A stretch of DNA of 11,702 nucleotides from positions 1 through 11,702 of the forward strand of contig CAJVYZ010000030.1 in the NCBI GenBank assembly GCA_913009915.1, written 5' to 3'. Each line of letters starts with the position of its first letter. Position 1 is the stretch's first letter. This document shows, one piece after another, positions 4,891 through 11,702 of the stretch. The DNA comes from an uncultured Gemmatimonadota bacterium (lineage in GTDB: Bacteria > Gemmatimonadota > Gemmatimonadetes > Gemmatimonadales > GWC2-71-9). The position numbers and the translations under genes are program-made. Under the pieces are notes generated by a model. The model searched no databases. It saw only the letters and a list, made by a program, of their open reading frames with translations, and was not told the origin of the DNA.

Positions 4891-7800
4891 ATGGGTTGGA
4901 TCAAAGACATCATCTCGCCGCAGACCCGGCAGTGGGAAGAATTCTACCGCAACCGCTTCCAGCACGATCGCATCGTCCGCAGTACCCACGGTGTGAACTG
5001 CACGGGCGGTTGTTCCTGGCAAATCCATATCAAGGACGGCATCGTGACCTGGGAGACGCAGCAACTGGATTATCCGTTGCTGGAAGACTCCCTGCCACCG
5101 TACGAACCTCGGGGATGCCAACGGGGGTTCTCCTATTCCTGGTATCTGTACAGCCCTTTGCGAATCAAGTACCCGCTGATTCGCAGCGCCCTGCTCGACG
5201 CCTACCGCGCCAAGAAACGCGAAACCGGCGACCCGATGAAGGCGTGGAAGGCGTTGCAGGCGGACAAAGGCGCGCGCCGGACCTACCAGAAGGCGCGCGG
5301 CAAGGGCGGATTCCGTCGGGCGAGTTGGGACGAGGTCATGGAGATCATGGCCGTCGCCAACATCAGCACCGCGCAGGAGTACGGGCCTGACCGGGTCATC
5401 GGCTTCAGTCCGATTCCGGCGATGTCGATGCTGAGTTACGCGGCTGGGGGACGCTTCCTCCAGCTGTTCGGCGGAGTCAATCTCAGCTTCTACGACTGGT
5501 ATTGCGACCTCCCCACGGCGTTCCCGGAAATCTGGGGCGAGCAGACCGATGTGTGCGAGAGCGCCGACTGGTACAACGCCAAGATGATCGCCGACATGGG
5601 CGCCTGCCTGAACATGACGCGGACCCCCGATTGCCATTTCTTCGCGGAGTCGCGCCATAACGGTACCAAGGCGGTGGTATTTTCGCCCGACTTCAGCCAG
5701 GTGTGCAAATACGCCGATCAGTGGGTGCCACTCCACGCGGGAAGCGACGGCGCGTTCTGGATGGCCACAACGCACGTGATCCTCAAGGAATTCCACCACG
5801 AGAAGCAGACGCCTTACTTCATCGACTACGTCAAGAAGTACACCGACAGCCCGTATCTGGTGAAGCTCGAGCGGGACGGCGAGCACTACAAACCCGGGCG
5901 GTTGCTGCGCGCGTCTGAGCTCACCGAGTACCAGGATATCTCCAACGGCGACTGGAAGTTCATCAACATCGACTCGGCCAGCGGCAAGCTCGTGGTGCCC
6001 AAGGGGAGTTCCGGATCCCGCTGGGACGAGAAGCAGGGCAACTGGAACATGAAGGCCGAGAGCGTGGTCGACGACCAGCCTTACGACCCGGTCCTCACCC
6101 TTCTGGATCGATCGGCCGAGGTGGTGCAGACGACCTTCACCGAGTACGGACTCGATAACACGGTGCAGCGCGGGGTCCCGGTCATGCAGGTGGAGACCAC
6201 CACCGGTCCGGTGATGGTTACCACGGTCTACGACCTCATCATGGCGCAATACGGGGTGGGCCGCGGGTTGGCCGGCGATTATCCCAGCGACTATGAGGAC
6301 AAGGACGCGGCCTATACCCCGGCATGGCAAGAACTGTTCACCGGGGTGGCGTCGGCTACCGTGATCCAGTTCGCCCGCGAGTGGGCCAACACGGCCGAGG
6401 CGACCGGCGGGAAGTGCATGATCATCATTGGGGCAGGCATCAACCACTGGTACCACGCCAATCTGATGTACCGGGCGGGCGCCATGGCCTTGATGCTCTC
6501 CGGCTGTGTCGGCAAGAACGGCGGTGGCCTCAATCACTACGTGGGTCAGGAGAAGTTGGCGCCGGTGGACTCCTGGGGGACCATCGCCTTTGGCAAAGAC
6601 TGGCACTCCGCCGTCCGGCTGCAGCAGGCGCCGATCTGGCACTACATCAACACCTGCCAGTACCGCTACGACGGCCAATTCTCACGGTACAACACCGTGC
6701 CCGACAACGACATGACCCGGCAGCACACCGCCGACCAGATCTACAAGTCGGTTCGCATGGGGTGGATGCCCTTCTACCCGCAGTTTGAGCAGAACACGTT
6801 GACCTTGTGCCAGGAGGCGCTCGACAACGGTGCCACCGATGACGAGGGCATCAAACGGTACGTCCTGGAGAAGCTCAAGAGCAAAGAGCTGCAATACTCG
6901 GTGAGCGATCCGGAAGCCGAAAAGAACTTCCCCCGGGTGTGGTACATCTGGCGGGGCAATGCCATCATGGGGAGCATGAAGGGGCACGAGTACTGCCTGA
7001 AGCACTACCTGGGGACCCACTCCAATGCCATCGCGGAGGACTCGGAGGAGCACACCAGCGAGGTGAAGTGGCACGACGTTGCTCCCGTCGGCAAGATGGA
7101 TCTCGTGGTCGACCTGAACTTCCGCATGGACTCCTCGGCGCTGTATTCCGACATCGTGCTGCCCGCGGCCTCGTGGTACGAGAAGGCCGACCTGAACAGC
7201 ACGGATCTACACTCGTTCATCCATCCCCTCTCTGCGGCCATTCCCCCCGTGTGGGAATCGAAGACGGATTGGAACATCTTCCGCGACCTCGCCAAGGTAA
7301 CCAGTGAGGCGGCGGCGAAATACTTCCCCGAGCCGCAAAAAGACATCATCGCGTCGCCCATCGCGCACGACTCGGCCGGGGAGATCTCCCAGCCGGTCAT
7401 CAAGGACTGGTACCAGGGCGAGTGCGAAGCGATACCGGGCAAGACCATGCACGGCCTAGCGGTCGTGGACCGCGACTACACCAAGTTGTACGACAAGTAC
7501 ATCAGTCTGGGCGATCGCATCCGGACGGCGGGCCTCTCTGCGCACGGCAACAGCTACCAGTGCGCCGACGCCTACGACGAGATGGTGACGTCCAACTATT
7601 TCCCGGTGGAGCGCCAGAACGGCTCCATCTATCCATCGCTGAAGGAAGACGTGTCGGCCGCCAATGCGGTGCTCCACCTCTCTTCCCTGACGAACGGCGT
7701 GTTGAACATGCGGGCGTACCGGGACGCCGAGCGGAGGACCGGGGTGGAACTCCAGGACCTCGGGGCCGGCAGCGAGGACGTGCTGATTAGCTACGCCGAC

Positions 7801-8505
7801 CTGCAGGCCCAGCCACGCCGGTACAACACCTCCCCGCTGTGGTCCGGTGTGATGAAGGACGGCCGGGCGTACGCGGCCTACACGTACAACATCGAGAAGC
7901 TGGTCCCGTGGAGGACGTTGACGGGCCGCCAGCATTTTTATCTCGACCATGAGATGTATCTGGCCTACGGCGAAAACCTGCCGACCTACAAGCCGTCGCC
8001 CAAACCCGAGGCGTATGGTGACCTCAAGCAGACCCTGAAGGACGGCCAGGCGCGCATCCTCAACTGCCTCACGCCGCACGGAAAGTGGCACATCCACTCC
8101 ACCTACATGGAAAACCACCGGATGCTGACCCTCTCCCGTGGTTGCGAGCCGGTGTGGCTGAGCGAGATAGATGCGGCCGAGCTGGGTATTCAAGACAACG
8201 ACTGGGTCGAGGTCTTCAACGATCACGGCGTGTACTGCGCCCGTGCCTGCGTCAGCGCCCGCATCCCCAAGGGCGTGTGCATCGTGTACCACGTCCCGGA
8301 GCGCACGGTGGGGATCCCCAAGTCCCAGGTGCGCGGTGGCAAACGCGCCGGCGGGCACAACAGTTTCACTCGCATTCACCTGAAGCCGAACTTCCTGGCC
8401 GGTGGCTACGGGCAGTTCACCTACCACTTCAACTACTGGGGCCCCATCGCGCCAAACCGCGATACCCACGTCGTCGTCAAGCGCATGGACAAAGTTGTCT
8501 TCTAA
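4891..8505 (+). CDS. narG: Respiratory nitrate reductase / nitrite oxidoreductase alpha subunit (NarG/NxrA)
   Basis: The 1204-residue catalytic subunit of the type II DMSO-reductase (NarG) group, holding the Mo-bis-molybdopterin guanine dinucleotide cofactor and the FS0 [4Fe-4S] cluster. FS0 ligands are His33, Cys37, Cys41 and Cys76, with the same spacing as in E. coli NarG. Asp206 in Tyr-Cys-Asp-Leu-Pro is the Mo ligand by offset from E. coli. The family core Gly-Ala-Gly-Ile-Asn-His-Trp-Tyr-His and the C-terminal cofactor-binding domain are intact. No twin-arginine signal is present, so the active site should face the cytoplasm. Gln218-Thr-Asp-Val-Cys-Glu-Ser replaces the E. coli version with Pro, as in Nitrobacter NxrA. 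Extra cysteines occur at 222, 239, 248 and 272. The ribosome-binding site is weak (AGGT). The gene lies 33 bp after the cytochrome c gene and 12 bp before narH. Direction of catalysis (nitrate reduction or nitrite oxidation) is undecided. Confidence 0.97.
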   Translation: MGWIKDIISPQTRQWEEFYRNRFQHDRIVRSTHGVNCTGGCSWQIHIKDGIVTWETQQLDYPLLEDSLPPYEPRGCQRGFSYSWYLYSPLRIKYPLIRSALLDAYRAKKRETGDPMKAWKALQADKGARRTYQKARGKGGFRRASWDEVMEIMAVANISTAQEYGPDRVIGFSPIPAMSMLSYAAGGRFLQLFGGVNLSFYDWYCDLPTAFPEIWGEQTDVCESADWYNAKMIADMGACLNMTRTPDCHFFAESRHNGTKAVVFSPDFSQVCKYADQWVPLHAGSDGAFWMATTHVILKEFHHEKQTPYFIDYVKKYTDSPYLVKLERDGEHYKPGRLLRASELTEYQDISNGDWKFINIDSASGKLVVPKGSSGSRWDEKQGNWNMKAESVVDDQPYDPVLTLLDRSAEVVQTTFTEYGLDNTVQRGVPVMQVETTTGPVMVTTVYDLIMAQYGVGRGLAGDYPSDYEDKDAAYTPAWQELFTGVASATVIQFAREWANTAEATGGKCMIIIGAGINHWYHANLMYRAGAMALMLSGCVGKNGGGLNHYVGQEKLAPVDSWGTIAFGKDWHSAVRLQQAPIWHYINTCQYRYDGQFSRYNTVPDNDMTRQHTADQIYKSVRMGWMPFYPQFEQNTLTLCQEALDNGATDDEGIKRYVLEKLKSKELQYSVSDPEAEKNFPRVWYIWRGNAIMGSMKGHEYCLKHYLGTHSNAIAEDSEEHTSEVKWHDVAPVGKMDLVVDLNFRMDSSALYSDIVLPAASWYEKADLNSTDLHSFIHPLSAAIPPVWESKTDWNIFRDLAKVTSEAAAKYFPEPQKDIIASPIAHDSAGEISQPVIKDWYQGECEAIPGKTMHGLAVVDRDYTKLYDKYISLGDRIRTAGLSAHGNSYQCADAYDEMVTSNYFPVERQNGSIYPSLKEDVSAANAVLHLSSLTNGVLNMRAYRDAERRTGVELQDLGAGSEDVLISYADLQAQPRRYNTSPLWSGVMKDGRAYAAYTYNIEKLVPWRTLTGRQHFYLDHEMYLAYGENLPTYKPSPKPEAYGDLKQTLKDGQARILNCLTPHGKWHIHSTYMENHRMLTLSRGCEPVWLSEIDAAELGIQDNDWVEVFNDHGVYCARACVSARIPKGVCIVYHVPERTVGIPKSQVRGGKRAGGHNSFTRIHLKPNFLAGGYGQFTYHFNYWGPIAPNRDTHVVVKRMDKVVF

Positions 8506-8517
8506 GGGAGAGCCGAG

Positions 8518-10071
8518 ATGGACGTTCGCTCACAGATATCGATGGTGTTTCACCTCGACAAGTGCATCGGCTGCCACACCTGTTCGATCGCCTGCAAGAA
8601 CATCTGGACCGATCGCAAAGGCGCCGAGTACATGTGGTGGAACAACGTCGAGACGAAACCGGGAACCGGATATCCTGGCAAGTGGGAAAACCAGGACATC
8701 TACCAGGGCGGCTGGCAGAAGAACGGCAAGGGCATCGAGCTGAAGGGCGCGGGGAAGCCGAAGAGCCTGACCAATATCTTTCACAATCCCAATATGCCCG
8801 TTATCGACGACTACTACGAGCCGTTCACCTACAAGTATCTGGATCTCATCGAATCACCTCCGGGGGACGATCAACCCACGGCCAGGCCGATCTCGATGAT
8901 CACCGGCGAGCCGATGGACATCAAGATGGGTCCCAATTGGGACGACGACTTGAGTGGGTCGCCCGACTACGCGCGCAACGACCCGAATCTGGCAAACCTG
9001 ACGCCTGCCGAGCGGGAAGCCATGTTCCAACTGGAACGCATGGCGTTCTTCTACCTGCCGCGAATCTGTAACCACTGTCTGAATCCCGCGTGCGTTGCGT
9101 CGTGCCCCTCGGGGGCGATCTACAAACGAGGCGAGGACGGGATCGTCCTGATCAATCAGTCCGTGTGCCGTGGCTGGCGGATGTGCGTGACGGCGTGCCC
9201 CTACAAAAAAACGTACTACAACTGGAGCACAGGGAAATCCGAAAAGTGCATTCTGTGCTTTCCACGGATCGAATCAGGGCAAGCGCCGGCCTGCATGCAC
9301 TCCTGCGTGGGTCGCATCCGCTACCTGGGGGTGATGCTGTACGATGCCGATGGTATCGAGGCCGTAGCCTCGGCCGATGACGCGGACGTGGTGGACCGTC
9401 AGATGGATATGATCCTCGATCCGTTCGACCCCGAGGTGATCGCCTCGGCCAAGGCCAACGGTCTGGCTGATTCCACTATTGCCGCCGCCCAGGCGTCTCC
9501 CGCGTACAAGTTTGTGAAGGTATGGGACCTGGCGCTGCCGCTCCACCCCGAATACCGCACGCTCCCGATGCTGTTCTACGTGCCGCCGCTGCTGCCGGTG
9601 GTGGCGTCCGTCACGGAGGTCGACAACGAGGAACAAGCAAAGAAAATGAACCCGGTCGGAAAGGTCTGGCCCGACAGCTGGCTCTACGACACGACCACCA
9701 AGGAACTCTTCGGGACCATCGATGACGCCCGTTTCCCGCTCAAGTACATGGCCAACCTGTTCAGCGCCGGTGATACCACCCAGGTAAGCGATCGCCTGAA
9801 GAAGCTGATGGCGGTGCGACTCCATCGCCGGCAGATCACCGTAGGTGACTTGGCCGAGAGTACCGTGAAGGAGGCGCTCGCCGACACGGGCCTGACGCCG
9901 CAAACGGCCGACGACATCTACTACCTGACATCGCTGGCCAAGTTCGACGACCGGTTCGTGATTCCCGCGGCGCATCGGGAACAGGCCATCGAGATGATGG
10001 AGTTTACCGGGGACGTGCGCGGTAGCACGGGATTCGGCTTCGAGAACGATACGGCAAAGAGAGGAGCCTGA
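8518..10071 (+). CDS. narH: Nitrate reductase / nitrite oxidoreductase beta subunit (NarH/NxrB)
   Basis: The 517-residue electron-transfer subunit that wires the Mo site to the membrane subunit through four Fe-S clusters. The four cysteine groups are 16/19/22/26, 184/187/192/196, 217/223/227 with Trp220 in the fourth position, and 244/247/259/263. These numbers coincide with E. coli NarH as I recall it. The Trp in Cys-Arg-Gly-Trp-Arg-Met-Cys marks the [3Fe-4S] cluster, so three [4Fe-4S] and one [3Fe-4S] are expected. There is no signal peptide; it is cytoplasmic and binds NarG. Compared with E. coli, residues about 362-405 carry roughly 20 extra residues before Phe-Pro-Leu-Lys-Tyr, and the C-terminal tail is rewritten. 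GGGAG (8506-8510) precedes the ATG. Only three bases separate its stop from narJ. Confidence 0.97.
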   Translation: MDVRSQISMVFHLDKCIGCHTCSIACKNIWTDRKGAEYMWWNNVETKPGTGYPGKWENQDIYQGGWQKNGKGIELKGAGKPKSLTNIFHNPNMPVIDDYYEPFTYKYLDLIESPPGDDQPTARPISMITGEPMDIKMGPNWDDDLSGSPDYARNDPNLANLTPAEREAMFQLERMAFFYLPRICNHCLNPACVASCPSGAIYKRGEDGIVLINQSVCRGWRMCVTACPYKKTYYNWSTGKSEKCILCFPRIESGQAPACMHSCVGRIRYLGVMLYDADGIEAVASADDADVVDRQMDMILDPFDPEVIASAKANGLADSTIAAAQASPAYKFVKVWDLALPLHPEYRTLPMLFYVPPLLPVVASVTEVDNEEQAKKMNPVGKVWPDSWLYDTTTKELFGTIDDARFPLKYMANLFSAGDTTQVSDRLKKLMAVRLHRRQITVGDLAESTVKEALADTGLTPQTADDIYYLTSLAKFDDRFVIPAAHREQAIEMMEFTGDVRGSTGFGFENDTAKRGA

Positions 10072-10074
10072 GTC

Positions 10075-10791
10075 ATGCGGAGTCTGGCCCACTACGAGTC
10101 CCTCGCGGCTCTGTTCGACTACCCGGAGGCGGACTATCCGGCGAAGGTGCATAAAGCATACGCCGTGCTGGCGGACCGGTACCCCCAGGCGGCGGCTGAA
10201 CTCGAGGCCTTCGTGGAGGCGGTGGGAGCCGACGCCCGAGAGTACACGCCGGAAGCATTGGATGAGATCCAGGAGATCTTCACCCGGTCGTTCGACGTGC
10301 AGGCGATCACCACCTTGGGTGTCGGGTACGTCATGTTCGGTGACGATTACAAGCGCGGTGAGCTGTTCGTCAACCTGAGTCGTGAGTATGCCGACATCGG
10401 CATCGATTGCGGGACCGAGTTGGCCGACCACCTCCCCACCGTGTTGCGATTGATCGCCCGGTGGCAGGATGAGGATCTGGTCGCGGAGCTGGTAGAGGAG
10501 CTGCTCCACCCCGCGCTCCATCAGATGATCGCTGAATTCGGGTCACAACGTTCCCAGCAACGGGACAAACTGTACCAGAAACATTACAAGACCCTGATCG
10601 CATCTTCGGCCACCCGGGGCACCATGTTCCGTGCGCCGCTGGCCGCCCTTCTGGAGGTGCTGAAGGATGACTTTGCCCTCTCCGAATGGCAGCCCCCAGA
10701 GCAGGACAACGATTTCTTGCGGTCGGTCGGGCGCGAACTCGACATAGAAGCCACTGCCGGACGCCCAGCTCCATCGGGGAGGATGCTATGA
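10075..10791 (+). CDS. narJ: Nitrate reductase assembly chaperone NarJ (delta subunit)
   Basis: A 238-residue, all-helical cytoplasmic protein of the NarJ/TorD-DmsD chaperone family, close to the usual NarJ length. NarJ binds immature NarG, helps insert the Mo cofactor and the FS0 cluster and holds the NarGH pair until it docks on NarI; it is not part of the final enzyme. Visible family traits are the N-terminal Leu-Phe-Asp-Tyr-Pro segment, the acidic helical core with Phe-Asp-Val-Gln (about 73-76), Gly-Tyr-Val-Met-Phe-Gly-Asp-Asp-Tyr-Lys-Arg-Gly (83-94), and the Leu-Pro-Thr-Val-Leu-Arg-Leu region. GAGGAG (10061-10066) lies inside the end of narH, and its TGA overlaps the narI start (ATGA). 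Its presence shows that the operon encodes its own maturation factor, as expected for a cytoplasm-facing enzyme. Confidence 0.93.
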   Translation: MRSLAHYESLAALFDYPEADYPAKVHKAYAVLADRYPQAAAELEAFVEAVGADAREYTPEALDEIQEIFTRSFDVQAITTLGVGYVMFGDDYKRGELFVNLSREYADIGIDCGTELADHLPTVLRLIARWQDEDLVAELVEELLHPALHQMIAEFGSQRSQQRDKLYQKHYKTLIASSATRGTMFRAPLAALLEVLKDDFALSEWQPPEQDNDFLRSVGRELDIEATAGRPAPSGRML

Positions 10792-11516
10792 ACGCGCTCA
10801 ATTCCTTTCTCTTCGTGGCGTTCCCCTACGTGGCGGTAATGGTCTTCATAGTCGGCGTTGCCTACCGATACCGCCAGAAGGGCTTCACGGTTTCGTCGCT
10901 CTCGTCGCAATTTCTCGAGGGCAAGCAGCTCTTCTGGGGCACCATTCCGTTCCACTTCGGCGTTCTAGTGGTGTTTGTGGGGCATCTGACAGCGTTCCTC
11001 CTGCCCCGCGCAACGCTGGCGTGGAACAGCATTCCACTGCGCCTGATCGTGCTCGAGGTGACGGCCTTCATCTTCGGCTTGAGCATGCTGATCGGTCTCG
11101 TGGCCCTCATGTACCGGCGCTTCAGCAACGCCCGCATTCGAGCCGTCACCACTCCCATGGATGTCGTCCTCGAGCTGCTGCTGTTGGCCCAGGTGGTGCT
11201 GGGGTGCTGGATTGCGCTGGGATTCCGCTGGGGCTCGTCCTGGTTTGCCGCCGATCTCACGCCATACCTCTGGTCCCTCGTGCGGCTGTCCCCTGAGACC
11301 GCGGCCGTCTTCGCCCTGCCGTGGGTGATCAAGCTCCATATCGTCGGCGCCTTCGCCCTCATCCTGATAGTCCCGTTCTCGCGCCTGGTGCACTTCGTGG
11401 TCGCCCCGCTGAACTACATCGTGCGTCCCTATCAGCAAGTGATGTGGAATTGGGATCGAAAGACGATACGCGACCCGAACACGCCGTGGAGCGAGGCTCG
11501 CCCCAGAAACAACTAG
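10788..11516 (+). CDS. narI: Nitrate reductase / nitrite oxidoreductase gamma subunit (NarI), diheme cytochrome b
   Basis: A 242-residue membrane subunit carrying two b hemes that moves electrons between the quinone pool or cytochrome c and the NarGH iron-sulfur chain. Five hydrophobic segments lie near residues 4-25, 50-72, 86-109, 125-147 and 176-198. The four heme-ligand histidines are His56 (Pro-Phe-His-Phe-Gly), His66 (Val-Gly-His), His184 (Lys-Leu-His) and His202 (Arg-Leu-Val-His), close in position to those of E. coli NarI. The chosen ATG has GGGGAGG (10776-10782) five bases upstream and overlaps narJ; an upstream start at 10686 would lie in narJ coding and is rejected. The C-terminal tail after Tyr-Ile-Val-Arg-Pro-Tyr-Gln is about 20 residues longer than the E. 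coli end. No further operon gene is visible before the contig ends. Confidence 0.96.
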   Translation: MNALNSFLFVAFPYVAVMVFIVGVAYRYRQKGFTVSSLSSQFLEGKQLFWGTIPFHFGVLVVFVGHLTAFLLPRATLAWNSIPLRLIVLEVTAFIFGLSMLIGLVALMYRRFSNARIRAVTTPMDVVLELLLLAQVVLGCWIALGFRWGSSWFAADLTPYLWSLVRLSPETAAVFALPWVIKLHIVGAFALILIVPFSRLVHFVVAPLNYIVRPYQQVMWNWDRKTIRDPNTPWSEARPRNN

Positions 11517-11594
11517 GCGAGGTACTGTCCGCTCCATCCGACAGCGGGGCGCTTGCCGGAATGGAGTGACCGGATCGGCGGGGATCACCTGTAG
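11517..11594. other. Short 3' flank of the operon, no gene seen
   Basis: The last genuine insert after the narI stop. It contains an imperfect hairpin: CTCCAT-CCG (11532-11540) pairs with CGG-ATGGAG (11557-11566) with one bulged base and a 16-base loop. No T-run follows, so it is not a typical intrinsic terminator. No open frame continues into it. Downstream genes such as a nitrate/nitrite transporter would lie beyond the contig end. Confidence 0.5.
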
Positions 11595-11660
11595 AGATCG
11601 GAAGAGCACACGTCTGAACTCCAGTCACACTGATATATCTCGTATGCCGTCTTCTGCTTG
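11595..11660 (+). other. Illumina TruSeq index adapter (contamination)
   Basis: The sequence begins AGATCGGAAGAGCACACGTC and ends ...TCTTCTGCTTG. It carries the same ACTGAT+AT index as the left end. It is an exact 66-base reverse complement of 61-126, so the two ends form an artificial inverted repeat. Confidence 0.98.
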
Positions 11661-11702
11661 AAAAAAAAAAATAATAAGACAGAGATATTATAAGTTAGTT
11701 CC
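11661..11702. other. Poly-A and junk after the adapter (assembly artefact)
   Basis: A poly-A run followed by AT-rich noise directly after the adapter end, the mirror image of the left end. It arises from sequencing past the end of the library molecule and should be trimmed. Confidence 0.93.

Noticed and set aside
4891..4980. Twin-arginine export signal on NarG (periplasmic Nar/Nxr type)
   Set aside because: The N-terminus lacks an RR motif and hydrophobic core, and narJ/narI accompany it; the cytoplasm-facing type is supported.
3967..6678. 903-codon open frame on the minus strand opposite cytochrome c and narG
   Set aside because: It is antisense to clear family members; its His/Val/Gly/Arg-rich composition is typical of the shadow frame of high-GC genes, and no domain is recognisable.
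7036..7070. Peptide Ser-Glu-Glu-His-Thr-Ser-Glu inside narG resembling adapter-derived peptide
   Set aside because: The DNA differs from the adapter after a short shared stretch, and the reading frame and family alignment continue on both sides, so it is genuine coding sequence.
61..11660. 66-bp terminal inverted repeats suggesting a transposon or integrated element
   Set aside because: The repeats are the Illumina index adapter, with poly-A and noise outside; no transposase is present.

Overview
The window is a complete assembled contig of high-GC bacterial DNA, about 11.5 kb of genuine insert at 127-11594. Both ends carry the same 66-base Illumina adapter, in inverted orientation, with low-complexity junk outside. 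No rRNA or tRNA gene is visible, so taxonomy is inferred. A secreted M28 peptidase cleaved after an Ala with Gln following, a small lipoprotein with a Cys-Ser-Asp start, a PP2C phosphatase, and degenerate GC-rich tandem repeats between genes all resemble Gemmatimonadota. That placement rests on memory of the style of such genomes and is not proven.

Left part (127-3411), general housekeeping and envelope genes: the C-terminal half of a PP2C-type Ser/Thr phosphatase (127-519, cut by the contig end); a 9-bp tandem repeat followed by its own inverted complement (524-699); a small unrecognised membrane protein (797-1330); a convergent intergenic region with a short minus-strand reading frame that looks like the last 34 residues of an outer-membrane beta-barrel (1343-1447) and a TACCGCC tandem repeat (1429-1535); then, on the minus strand, a secreted M28 metallopeptidase (1535-3055) and a small lipoprotein (3166-3411).

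Right part (3412-11516), one respiratory operon on the plus strand: an Rrf2-family Fe-S regulator with three cysteines, a diheme membrane-anchored cytochrome c, the molybdenum catalytic subunit NarG/NxrA, the four-cluster iron-sulfur subunit NarH/NxrB, the chaperone NarJ and the diheme-b membrane subunit NarI. Every junction is short or overlapping (ATGA overlaps at rrf2/cytochrome c and narJ/narI; gaps of 33, 12 and 3 bases elsewhere), so all six are probably one transcript. The divergent 169-bp region upstream of the regulator contains several dyad and direct repeats that are candidate operator sites.

How it works together: NarGHI is a membrane-bound, cytoplasm-facing molybdenum enzyme that couples nitrate/nitrite conversion to the electron-transport chain through the b hemes of NarI. 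The cytochrome c encoded first in the operon would sit on the outer face and exchange electrons with NarI. The arrangement resembles the Thermus narC-GHJI operon and the Nitrobacter-type nxr operon. Sequence features of the alpha subunit, notably Gln-Thr-Asp-Val-Cys-Glu-Ser instead of the Pro-containing E. coli version, point to the Nitrobacter-type NxrA side of the family. Whether the enzyme reduces nitrate or oxidises nitrite in this organism is the main open question. The coupling of a putative Fe-S/NO-sensing Rrf2 regulator to this operon is the most interesting regulatory feature.
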